Below the pieces are notes generated by a model. The model ran no database searches. It was not told the DNA's origin and saw nothing but the letters and a program-made list of their open reading frames with translations. The translations under genes and the position numbers were made by a program. A DNA stretch of 64,000 nt from Daucus carota subsp. sativus (lineage: Eukaryota; Streptophyta; Magnoliopsida; Apiales; Apiaceae), in NCBI RefSeq assembly GCF_001625215.2, contig NC_030383.2, positions 46,310,380 through 46,374,379 of the forward strand, read 5' to 3'. Positions 33,240-44,813 of this stretch are shown piece after piece; position 1 is the first letter of the stretch; every line of letters starts with the position of its first letter.

Positions 33240-34090
33240 CATGTTGTGTCTGTTTCCTGTACCTGAAAGTCAAATCCATATCCGACCCGTTTTGGATTCG
33301 TGTATTTTAATCTCAAACTCATAACCGTTTCGAAACGTGTCGTGTATTTTTCATAATATATGTAATATAAATATAATAATTTTTTTGAAACAAAGCTTGA
33401 TTTTATTAAATCAAAGAAGAGTCATACATCAATGTCCCCAACAAAACAGGAGGAGGGGACTGAAAAACATTGGAGCTATTAACCGAGCAAGGAACCCTAG
33501 CTAGAACATGGGCCGCTTTGTTGGCTTGCTTCCGAGTAAAAGAGACTGAGAAATCAGGTCTATGATCAAGTATGTCACGGCAATCTTGCAAAACTGATCC
33601 CACCTCCAGGTGACTATCTATATTCTGGTGCAATGCATTTACAGTGAGTAGGGAATCACTCTCGATCACCACATCTGACAGAGCCAAGGTCTGTAGCCAA
33701 GAAAGAGCTTCAAGAATCCCCATTGCTTCAGCTTCAAAAACCGGGACTTCCCCTGCTCTTCTCAAATTTTTAGCTTGAATAAAACAACCATTATGATCTC
33801 GAAAAAAAACCAATTAAAACATATTTAAAAAATACATTTTTTATGTATTATATAATGAAAATATGAAATATACATTAAATCTTTATATTGGTATATAATA
33901 ATTTTTTACATGAACATATACTAATTCTTTTTAAAAAAATATATTTATATCGTGTAATTTTGTGCATATAAAATAAAAAATCCAACCAAACACTAAATGA
34001 ACGTGTATTTTCGTATTCGTGTATCTAATATTGAAAATCTAATCCAAAATTTTTGTGTCATGTACCAAATTATCAAGTATATGTAGGACA
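33240..34090. repeat. dispersed AT-rich repeat copy 1, interrupted by a LINE
   Basis: Shares ordered segments with 51588-52010, among them TTTTTAGGATTCGT/TTTTGGATTCGTGT, CCGTTTCGAAACGTGT, AATATAAATATAATAAT and the closing CGTGTATTTTCGTATTCGTG. Comparison of the two copies shows the LINE fragment at 33381-33813 is an insertion. No coding frame of its own. Confidence 0.5.
33381..33813 (-). pseudogene. 5'-truncated LINE 3' end with RNase H-like domain
   Basis: A minus-strand open frame of 135 codons (33406-33813) reads as the plant LINE/RVT_3 RNase H domain: FEAEAMGILEALSWLQ, VVIESDSLLTVNAL and KQANKAAHVLAR contain the Glu, Asp and the C-terminal helix. The first catalytic Asp strand is cut off, so this is a truncated copy. 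The stop is followed by AATAAAATCAAGCTTTG and an A-run (T-run at 33380-33386), the LINE tail. Not a host gene. Confidence 0.75.
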
Positions 34091-35586
34091 TTTTCCCTTA
34101 ATCATCAATTAATGATTGGATTTTAAATACCTTACACGTAGCTAATACTATGTCGGAGATTGATTTCAATCTATGTTGAAGATAAAATTGTCATGTTGAA
34201 GATAAAAGACTTAATTACCGAAAAAACTATTAAACTTTTATGATTTTTTCATTTTAATCATAACACTAATTTTGTTGCAGAAAAATACAACTAATTAATA
34301 GAAAACATATTCGAGAGAATCCAATTTCAACCATGGTTAGATGGATGTCTTATGCAACATTACTAAAATATCATTTTTTTTTATAATTTTAGTTTAAATA
34401 TTTACATAATTCATTATATACAGACCAAACAAGCAGTTTTTATTTGAATTATTAGGGTTCGTCATAATATAATTTTAAATTATTGTCGGCTAAATAATTA
34501 ATTTAGTTTAGTTTACATTTTTTTGATTGGTAATAATTTACACTTATTTTAAAAATTATATATATGTGTATATATATATATATATTAATATTGTTGAAGA
34601 ATTATATTTATTATCGAAAATCATAGCATTTGAATTGTTTGGTTTTTAAAGATGAATACTAGTTCAATAAAATTTTATTGTCCAAACAATTGCTAACAAA
34701 ATGCATAAAAATATATAATATTTATTAAAAATCATGTAAAAATCATGTAGAAATCTCAAAATACCATATATATTATATGTGCTTTGTCTAGGTTGCACCC
34801 GAACAAAACACATTTATCATATCCATGTTGCAGTAATATGTCGACAAAATTAGTAACACCGATTCATAGAGCGATCAAGAGTTTGAATAAATTTATAAAT
34901 TCGATACAATTATTTAAATCACATGAAAATTATCGATACACAAGTATCTAGTAAGCTGATTGTGTTTCCAAAAAATCATGCTAACATTGTCCCCTACCTT
35001 CGTACATAAATTGTAATTCGCTCTATATTTGTGTAAAATATGAATTAGGATTTTGACCTTTTAATTGGATAGTAAAAAATTAATAAAATTTGTATACTAA
35101 TTAATTTAATAATTAATAACTTGACAATACATGTGATATTTCAATTTTAACTTAACCATGGTTATGGATTAATGAGAGTGGGTTTTCTGAATATAATTTT
35201 CTAAAGTTACTTGCATTATCCTGCAAATAAATATATTATTATGGTTAAATTGAAAAAAAACGGTAATTAAGTCAAGATAAAATTATTGAGACGAGATGAA
35301 ATTATACGAGACCTATATGAAATTATAAACTAGAGTCTTAATTCTTACTTAAAATACAAATCTAAATAATATTTTTAAGTAAAATGAATTTTAAAAATAC
35401 ATCATTCATAAATATAAGAAACACTCAAAAAATTAAATTTCATTCGATAAAAAAGGATGTTTGGCTTATACACAGCCCAAATCACTGACTTGACTGCAAG
35501 TCGGGTGTTAGCTCTCAGCGATTGCATCAGAACTGTTTGATGAACGCCTCACTGAAAGTTTGAATTACATTGCTATTTAAATAGAA
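34091..35586. other. AT-rich intergenic spacer
   Basis: About 75 percent AT, no frames of note. The last 120 bases, where GC rises, probably hold the promoter and leader of the next gene. Confidence 0.4.
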
Positions 35587-37598
35587 ATGCAAAAGGAAAT
35601 GGATTCAGATGTTGAAACTATAGAGAAGAGATTGAAGTCTTTTCTTGAAAAGCTGCAAGTAGAAAGCAGTATTCTTGATAGAATAGTCTACAAAAACAAG
35701 AATCAGCACAAGCACTGCTTATATTTTCAGTATCTCGTAAAGGTTATATATTTATGTACACAGGCAGATGAATTTGTGTGTTTTTTTAATTTTAATTTGA
35801 TGTGGTAATCATACTGTTCTTGTGGTGTAGATTAGAAGTGATTTGAGGCTTTTGCACTCGGCTGGTCTAGAAGAAATTCTGAGTTCTTTGTTTGAGTTTA
35901 TTATGGAGAGGAGGTCTAAGCAGAAATTGCAGCTGTTTAAAAAGTTTGTTTTATGCCTAGTTTTATTATTCGATTATGTTCGTGGTGTTAGAACTTAAAC
36001 ACTGGTTTCAAGTGCCTCTGTACTTTTGGTTAAGCAATTTTAGTTAGCATTTTCCTAATTTTATATATTCAAATTTTGAAGTTATAGTAGGGAATTACTG
36101 TGCAACAGGTTAAAGAGGAAAAAGTGTGATGAAAAACATAATCTTTTGGAGCGACTCCTAGGAGCTGCACGGCTACTTTCACAGGTGTTTCTATCTTCTA
36201 CCTCCTAGTATCGGTTAAGAATGTTGTCCTTCGTTAATTTTGACATTTTGGTGAGCGAACTGATACATTTTTGAGCATATATGAGATCGTAGAAGGTTAA
36301 AATTAATACTGTCATGTGGTCATAATTGGTATCTTCAATGGATGTATATGATAAGCATGTTCCTGATCATTCTTTTGACAAAACACCTAATAGCTAAATG
36401 CAATCACTAGTCCATTGATGCATTAATTGTTTCTTCCCTTACCCTGACACTTTCTGTCTAAATGCAGATGGTTGAGCCAGTGCTAAAGGCAGCTACGTAT
36501 CCTTAACCGGTGATTGTTCAATGACAGTTGACAACATCACAGTGTGTTAAGTTATATTCCATATGTACAACACGAATGTATCAGGTAGTAGGCGGTTAAT
36601 AAGCTTTAGTAGGCGGAGTATGAAATTGCTTACCCTTTATATGAATTCTGAATGCCCATATAATTTGTTCTGCCAATGCAGGGCACAAGCATTTTAACAG
36701 ATTGGATCCTAGTCTTCTAGGCTTCTAGCATATGTAAAATGATCCTTTATGCATAAGTTTTTTAACTATCAGATACATCATTCAGTACAAGATTTTACGT
36801 TATTTGTTTCCTCTTTGACTATGGCTAGGCAGATATCTATCTTGCTAGCGCAATCCTTTTTCATGGGCTTTTCTGTAACAATTACTGGTTTGCTTGCTCG
36901 TCTAAGAGTTTTGATTCAGCAAGTAGGCACTGTGCATATTCTGAGAGTTATCTGACTGTGTTTCTTATACAATAAATGAAATATGATTTTCAACTTGATA
37001 CGCCACCGTTAGCAAATTGGGATATGTGTAAATTAGCTCAGACAAAAAATTTGGATGTGCTTACTGTCATACATTGAAAATAATTGGCACAGTAATTTGT
37101 TAGATAAGAATACTAGAGAATTGCAATCAGTTTCTAAATCTCGTAGGCCCATAATTTGGATCCTGATGTTATAATCTGAATTCATCAAAATAAACTTCCA
37201 AGTACTCGTGCTGGCAGAAGGTTGGATCTTTTAATTAAAAATCTTCTTTTGTACAGATTCTATTTGATATCGTAATCGTGTTCAACGAGGCTTCTTGTCT
37301 CTCTTTAAAGGGGCAGAACATGGAACTGGCGCAAGATGGACTTGAGGTCAATTTACTATCTAATGCTTTCATCAAAATATGTGTATGGAGATTTCTCTCT
37401 TATGTTCATTTACAATTCCACATTTTCATCCTCTTACATTTGCACAATTCGCAGACATATAAAGATCTGTACCTTACAAATGAGCAAGTTTTATATCTGA
37501 ATTGTGTATGGGAGGCAAATAAGTTTGTGTTGCATGAGATGATTAGTAAGTTTAAGAACAAGGAACAGTTTATGAATGTGGAAACTGGAAAGGATTAG
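35587..37598 (+). CDS. NEPRO N-terminal domain-like protein, seven exons
   Basis: Exons 35587-35742, 35831-35943, 36109-36184, 36468-36496 (29 nt), 36829-36922, 37257-37346, 37455-37598; all GT-AG and frame-consistent, 233 residues. Seen: MERLKS-like start (IEKRLKSFLEKL), RIVYKNKNQHK, LLERLLGAARLLSQMVEPVL, SFFMGFSVTITGLLARLRVL and NCVWEANKFVLHEM. This order is that of the plant homologues of nucleolus and neural progenitor protein, a factor linked to RNase MRP/rRNA processing in animals; the plant role is little known. It ends at a TAG after ETGKD, but the frame stays open past it (GGVAAASKHQNFLK, then a donor), so the C-terminus may be truncated by a new stop. Confidence 0.65.
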
Positions 37599-38999
37599 GG
37601 AGGAGTTGCTGCAGCATCTAAGCATCAAAACTTCTTGAAGGTAAAACGCCCGTAACATGCCAATTTTCCTGTAGTAAGTCAAGCATTATGTAGACAAGTT
37701 GTTGAATCTTTGGATGCTATCTAAGTATCTATATCATATGTACATTATTCTTTTGAATTTTTAAAATGATATACTAATGTTTATGCATATTAATACTTTT
37801 TAGACAAAATAATACTGTAAATTTGGTAGCATTATCTAAAATCTCGAAATTTTATTGTAAATTGTAATAAGATTTTACAAAGAGATAATTTAAATTGATA
37901 ATTTTTAACAATAAAAATGTGAGATTTTACCAAAATATCTAGATTTTCAAACTTATTTTCAAAAATACGGACAAAGTTACATATAAGGTTGTAATGATTG
38001 AAATCAGTTGATTTTGAGATTATAATAATTGTAATTGACGTTGTATATATGGTTGCACCGTATTTTTGAATATTTTTTCTAATTTAGATATTTTTGAGAA
38101 CCATTTAAAAAATTGCATGAAACAATATTTTATATTCACGAAGTATACAAATAAACATGTGAATAGCCAAAATATCACTTTATATATATTTAATAATATA
38201 TTTTTTCAAATATATTAATTATTATGATAGAAAGACTTTTAAAATTTAATATTGATCTCAATATGAGATCAATTTTTTTTATTAACTCAGAGAGATTATC
38301 AACTTATAAAATATTAATTGAGAATTTTATATTTAAAAATTGAAAGAATATTAGCAATTCGATCAAAAGAATGTGTGTTAAAAAGTCAAGTGTCATATAT
38401 ATTTGAAAACAGAAAGAATATTTTGCATTATCTTCTTGGGTGGTATACAGTATTTTTTAAGAGATGAATGTCTGATTTGATTAATGTAAGTTAAACTAAA
38501 GTATATATTTTTATATATTTAATCGAATCAAACTCAAGTCTAATGGATCATGTTTCGCGTTTTTGTTAATATTTGGTGAAATTGTTCGAACTTTCGAGCC
38601 GAACTCGAACTTATCGAACTTACATAACCTGAATTTCGAGTTTAAAATTAAAAAATCGATCGAACATGAGTTCAAATTCCTTAAATCTTTTACTCGAACT
38701 CGAGTCGAGCTTGACAATATTTGACTTGACTCGACCTAATTTGACCGTGGGACTTGATTACAATGTTACACGTAAAATCGTAAATAATGAATCAAGATAC
38801 TATCGACATATTTGTACATTTTACTCTCTCTATCTCCAGCTCTAAACCTGATATTCCGGTAGGCGTGGCTCGTTTAATAAAACGAAATAGAATAGGATGG
38901 ACACGGGTTACTAGGTAGTAGGTACCCAAAAACCCGGTTGTCAAAACACGCAGGCAATAACATCATCATCATCATCATCTTTTTCTTGATCATCTCAAC
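37599..38999. other. AT-rich spacer with weak repeats
   Basis: Possible 3' exon remnant of the NEPRO-like gene to about 37640, then AT-rich sequence. A decayed repeat rich in TCGAACTCGA-type motifs lies at about 38520-38760. No gene seen. Confidence 0.35.
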
Positions 39000-39293
39000 T
39001 TCCTCACCGATGAACCCCCGGAAAGAATATTCACGCCTTCCGGCTGTTCTCGATTTCATCCACCACCCACTTGTCAGGGAAGATTCTGATTTTGGATAAA
39101 TTGCCCCTTGTCGAGAAAACGAGGACTAGGGTTGATGTTTTTGTTGTTTTTCAAGTCTTTGTTTGAGGCAATGAATGATGATAGTAAAGCGGTGCTAGCT
39201 GCAGCTGAGATGGTGGAGCGTGCTATCAACGCGCCAGTTGTAGCATTTCAGATGCTAAAATTGTTGCATCTTTATCTCAGGTATGATCAAAAA
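39000..39293 (+). other. coding-like fragments of unknown origin
   Basis: Two short plus frames look protein-like: MNPRKEYSRLPAVLDFIHH (from 39010, ending in TAA at 39099) and MNDDSKAVLAAAEMVERAIN (from 39172), the latter followed by APVVAFQMLKLLHLYLR and a GTATGA donor-like site at 39294. A possible further exon follows (ALSSMKLLLEIVFPESEFLL, about 39442-39510), but phases do not join cleanly. I do not recognise the family. A gene remnant or captured fragment is likely. Confidence 0.25.
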
Positions 39294-39510
39294 CGTGCTT
39301 TGGCCTTTGAGTAATAAAAAAGAAAAGTATTTCAACACATTATTTAAAAAGAAAATTTGAAAAATAATGTTTAGAAATATGTTTTCTTTGCGGCTGTCAA
39401 AGCGACTGTTATTTTCGAATCGAATGCATGGAGTATATTAGGCACTTAGCTCTATGAAGTTACTACTTGAAATAGTATTCCCAGAGTCAGAATTTTTGCT
39501 TGCAGCTCAG

Positions 39511-42105
39511 GTAGATGCTATTGCACGACAAAGCTTAATAAATAGTAGTAATTGTTTTGATATATAAAAATTATGTGAGTTTACTTATCCTTGTACAGTA
39601 TAAGATTGAAGTTATCCACCCTCCATTTCACTGTTTAGGCATACCCGATTCTAATGTACTTTAAATTCTGAATAGCGAGTTTGTTTTATTATAACAAACC
39701 ATGGGTGGAGGATCAGTTCGGGAGTAAATACCATATAGCTATTCAAGTTTTTGCAAAAAAATTGATAGGAACCTGCGCTTTAGATCGAGTTACGGGACCT
39801 TGTAGATTGAAATCTCTTTCGATTTCTGTCCTTAAAGGGGTGTTCTTCTGATTCTTTCTACCTCTCCCTATTTTGTTAAACTTGTTTTTGAGAGAATAAG
39901 AAACACTGAGAGCTCAATTGGAGAGAGCTCACTGATCTCATGTAAACATGGTTGAGGAAATCATTCTTGCTTATTCAGCTTTTAAATACAGCAGTTTGAA
40001 GCTAAGCATCAGGAATTCAAGAGAATAACAATTGCTAGAAATCTGCAACTAATAGCAATAATTCTGCTACTAATAACTAGCCTGAAAATCTGCACCAATT
40101 AGCAAAAAATCTGCCATAATAAATAAGTTAAAAATCTGCAATCAAACCACCATTTTGTTCCACAAAAATAGCTTTTAAACAGCTGTTCCTAACTGCTTGG
40201 TTTGACTGCGCCTCTTGTTATAATGAGGAAAAGGAATCACCTGGTGAGGCTTATTATTTATAACAAATATAGATCAGCAAGAAAGTACAAAAACATGCAT
40301 CCAAAACCTTAAAGCTTGTCGCTTCTATACCTCGACCCTCAACATTATTTTTCAATATACTTCTTCGTATTTTATTCTTTTACCCTATCTGTGTTGTATA
40401 GCGTTTAAGACCTTAATTTACTGCTCTCTTCCTTACTTGCACCAGTAATGACACATTAGAGCTAGGACCCTTCCATTATCCCGTCTACAAGTTCTAAGTG
40501 GTCACGTTGGTGGCTTCTGAATTATGTGATTCAAAAACATCTTCGTTGACTTACGGTTGCTGCTAGAGCTGCTCCTTCGTATTCTCATCATTATCTAGGT
40601 ACTAGTACATACGCATGACTACCTGTTCTGCTTTAAGTAGCTTAAATTCATTCTTAAGATCAGCAAATCCAGTTTTCTAAATTGCTGAACCTAGCTCTGA
40701 TTCCATTTATTAGTTTTCTAAATGAATGATATATACTGTATAACATTACGGGGGCGTTGGTGCTGGGATGATAAGTGGGAATGGGAATGAGGTTATGAGA
40801 ATGGAGAGTATATGAGCATTCCAAGGGGGGTGAAATGAATGATTTACCCACCAAGTGGGAATGCGGTTCCCATTCCATACAACAAACTTGCTAATTCAGA
40901 AACCAACACATGGGTTTGAGGTTCCGACTCCTCTTAACCGGGCTCATTAACCATGAACCACCTTTATGTACTTCTTAGCAATTTAAAAATACTAAAAGTT
41001 AAGAGACTAATTTCAATAAGGAGACTGCCACCCCAAAATATACGAGATTTAAACTTTTTATATATTAAATATATTTTAACTATTATAAATATCTTAGTCA
41101 TTAAAAAAAAATTACAAATGCAACAAAACCAAATCGATGATAACACAAAGTAGAGTGAAAATGGAGAAATGTAAATTAACATGTTTTAATTCAAGAGTTT
41201 AGATAAATTACAATGATAATATTAGTATAGGACTGTTTTAATACATACATATAGAAATAAAAATATGAGTAGTGTGAATATAAGATCCAGAACAGTTAGA
41301 TGTAAAAAATAGTTTGCCAAAGTGTATTATAGCTGAACATTACTGAATGAAGTAAACCATGGAGTATACCTGTACCAGTAGTGTGTATCATAGCCAACCA
41401 AAAACACTGAAAACATTAAGGAACTGAATCTGATTGCAGTCACGGAATATAATTGGTTTAGAACTTTGACCTGGAATACAACTAATATGATGCAACCATC
41501 TATATTTTAAACGATTAATTTTTTTAAGAACCCTTGTTATCATCATATAGGACGGCTTGTAGGTGAAAAAGTATCAAAAAGTTTTTTATTGATCAATTCC
41601 CCAGTTAGGTAGCTAGGGAAGTATTGCATGCTGTTCCGCACTTTACGATCGTGAGGGCTAGTTGGAGTAGCAATTTGCTCCACCTTTTGATTTAAATACG
41701 AAAAAAACCACATTTAAGTTTCACTTTTTTTAAAAAAATAATTTATATATTCTTATATTCTGGTTTGCTTTTATTTTTTGCTTTTAATTAGAGTTATATC
41801 TTTGTTTCCAGGTTATTCCTATTATATATAAATAAAAACTCGAGAGAATGGGCTGGGTTCCATTACGAGTCCAAGGACAATTTGTAATCTTGTTAGTTCG
41901 AGTTATGAGTTGTAATCTTGTTAGATCAAGTTATATGTCCATCAAAGTACCTTTTGCATCAAGCAAGCACATAGGGTTTTATTTTTCTTTTTATTTGGTT
42001 TCTAAATTGAGTTAATTTATTTTTTCCTCCTAATTCTTCTTTCTTAATCGGGGTTTTTCAGTTAATTAATTTCTTTAGTAATTTATAGTAAACTTTTAAC
42101 TTGCA
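39511..42105. other. spacer with low-copy repeat traces
   Basis: No gene recognised. A MITE-like stretch beginning GGGGGCGTTGGTGCTGG with GGGAATG-rich ends lies at 40750-40945 and resembles the 30281-30490 sequence in the dienelactone hydrolase intron. Confidence 0.35.
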
Positions 42106-42219
42106 GAGTCTTTTCAGAAACAACCTCTTATATCTTGCCCTTGGAGATCATGTTCCGCGTGCAGCAGTCACAAGTTATGTTTTGTTTGGTGATGATAGTC
42201 TCTCCTACAATTGAAACTA
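42106..42219 (+). other. short coding-like fragment
   Basis: After an acceptor-like TTGCAG, one frame reads SLFRNNLLYLALGDHVPRAA then VTSYVLFGDDSLSYN and a stop. The codon pattern looks protein-like but the family is not recognised. It may be a terminal exon of the fragmentary gene around 39.0-39.5 kb or a relic. Confidence 0.2.
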
Positions 42220-43740
42220 TCAGAACTAAGCCTAAGATACCACAGCCGTAAGTTTGAATTCTTTCCTTTTTAAACAGTTGATCGCTTGTATAAAAATAAA
42301 ATCTACACCGTCATATCATACGACCATATACCCAATCGGATAGTTACATATCTTCCTGTCTTGGCCTTTATATATAAAAGAACCTACAGTAGAACTATTA
42401 GCTAGATTTTTGAATTAAGTAGATCGGTCCTATTAGTAGATTTTCTGTATCTCTGTAGTTCAAACTAGGAGAATAACAAATTTGGAACACATATTTGAGA
42501 CTTTTTTTTCCTAAAAGGAGACTAGCCATCCTTTAATTGTCTACTTCTAAATATCTAGTTTTTAAAAATTTGCACCGAAAGTTAGTGGATATTGATCATA
42601 AACTTACGATCTCATTATTAATTTGGGTTAGTTGACTGACGTACAATGATCTTCTACTTATAGCTATATATCTTTATTTAATTATATTTTGTGAGGGCAA
42701 ATTTTGGGTATATTTGTTTTCCCCAGGCATACCATAACGATAGATATGCTATCAATAGTAGTTGTTAGTTGCACATAACTTTGCCGCAACGGTTTAGCCA
42801 GAACCGCGTGGTACTTTCAGTCTGCTTTCGGTGCTCAATAAGCACCAAATTTTAATTTTTGGTGTAGTTGAACAAAAAAGCAAGTTTGATGTCTTAAGTA
42901 AGTTAATGAAAGATACAGATAAATTAAATTAGTGGCTCATACTCATCAGACATATAGCTCACAATTTAAGTCTTTAAGCATCAAGTATATGTTGCTAATT
43001 GTACTTAAAAAGTTAAAACTGACCTTGGCAAAAAAAGAAGAAGTTAAAATTGACTCTTTTTGTCCGGAGCAGAGGTATGAACCCCCTCTGGCAATTGCTA
43101 ATTGTTCCCTTTATGCAGACTAGCCACCTTTTCATTTTTCTCACGTGATTTTTTTTCAGTTATGAATTTTATATGCTGAAAAGTTATGCATCACTATTAC
43201 TTGAGCCATGGTGTCAAGGTACCGCCCTTTGGGCATCCTTTATAATAGTTTTGAATAAATTGTTTTATACATTACCGACTACTTTGTTTTAGATGATCAC
43301 GGTTTTAATTAATCTTATATCTTATCATTTTAAATTTCATGTATATATTTTGAAATGTGCCTATCTATCCTGTATTGTTTTCATACTAGCATTTATTTCT
43401 AATATGTTGTCAAATAATAACCATCTTGTACTCGTTAAATATCACGTATTTGAACCATGATTTAGTCATCAGCATGTTTAACAGTGGCAATATTAATATT
43501 ATCAAGTTTCTCGAACAATATGAAGCATAGACTATATTGTAATTTGTTATTGGTTTCGGCCCACAAGTTAAAGTAATAATCCATAAGGATTTCTGATGAA
43601 GCATAGATTATATTGTAATTTATTTTTGATTTTCGGCCCACAAGTTAAAGTAATAGCCCATAAAGGTTTTTTCTGATTATCATATAATATTTTTCTTCAT
43701 GCGCCCTAAAATTCATTACGGCCACCACTGTCTACATTGA
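42220..43740. other. spacer upstream of the F-box gene
   Basis: AT-rich. A near-exact duplicated stretch (TTATATTGTAATTT...GGCCCACAAGTTAAAGTAAT, about 43528-43580 and 43605-43660) is the only structure seen. Confidence 0.4.
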
Positions 43741-43864
43741 AGAAATCGTCAATCGATGTCTTTATAACGAGTCCTCACGGAAAAGCTCTAACCTTTTCTA
43801 TTCCTGCTTGTTCGATAAATCCTAGTTAGCCTGTCTGAAGAATTCTATCCGTTCCTTTGTTCCG
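43741..43864 (+). promoter_or_regulatory. probable 5' UTR exon of the F-box gene
   Basis: A pyrimidine-rich leader-like stretch ends in TTCCG|GTAAGC at 43864. A matching acceptor TTGGACAG|G lies at 44789, 24 bases before the ATG at 44814. The implied 925-bp UTR intron contains a hAT MITE. The transcription start is not defined. Confidence 0.4.
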
Positions 43865-44164
43865 GTAAGCTATTAAACATCCATCAATTTACTACTGATT
43901 GATCTGTATATGAATTGTTTCTTACACTTTCTTTGGGATACCAAAACAAATTGTCTGAAACAAGTTCCAAGCTTCTTCTCTATCTTGAAACAAATATAGT
44001 CTGTTCAAACATGACCCAAACTCATTGAGGCTTTTGATATATGTGATAAATAATCATTTAGGGCTCAATTCCATTTGTGTTCGTTATTTTAATTTCTTGC
44101 TATAGCTAGGTAGTCTAACATTTGTGAATTTGGGAATATATTTTGCTCCAATTAATGTTATAAA

Positions 44165-44622
44165 CTATGTTGCCCGGACTCAGGTATGAGTGTCGGACAT
44201 GGGCGTGGATCCAATAGTCGGATTCTTAGTTTTAGGATAATTAGGTTCTTGGATATGGATCCGAAATTAGACACGGGTGCGGGGACTCTACAAGTAAGCT
44301 TAAGGCAAGTAAAACTTCATAGACGATTTATTGTGCATTTATAGAAATAATGTATACTACACATAAATTACATACACTTAATTATTTATGTAAAATTGTA
44401 GCACAGAATCAATCAATAGAATAACATAGAAACAATTCATTCATGGACCTTGCTCTCTATATACAAGTTGTTACATGATCTTTATTTTCATTTTAAACTG
44501 GGATGCTACAAGGTGAAGTGTCCCATAACAAGAAGGATCCGACTCGGCTCCCATACCCACACCCATGTAATGTCCGGTGGAAATGGGTACAAGGACAAAA
44601 ATGGAGAGTCTGGGTAACATAG
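44165..44622. mobile_element. hAT-type MITE with perfect 8-bp duplication
   Basis: CTATGTTGCCCGGACTC at the left and GAGTCTGGGTAACATAG at the right are inverted, and GTTATAAA flanks both sides (44157-44164, 44623-44630). 458 bp, no coding frame. It sits in the presumed 5' UTR intron of the F-box gene. Confidence 0.8.
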
Positions 44623-44813
44623 GTTATAAATGTGTTTACACCTTTTGCTCTAAAACTGTTAATAATTAAATGTTCTAAGTGTGGATTTATCTTCTTTTTT
44701 AGTTTTCTTTGATATATAGCTAATCTTTTCCAGAATTGTTTTAGAATAGGGATTATTTAGCTAATTATCTATGTTAATCTGTTGGACAGGAATTTCCCTC
44801 TGTACACATAGAT

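Noticed and set aside
33406-33813. Host RNase H gene
   Set aside because: It lacks the first catalytic strand, ends in a LINE-like poly(A) tail and sits inside another repeat.
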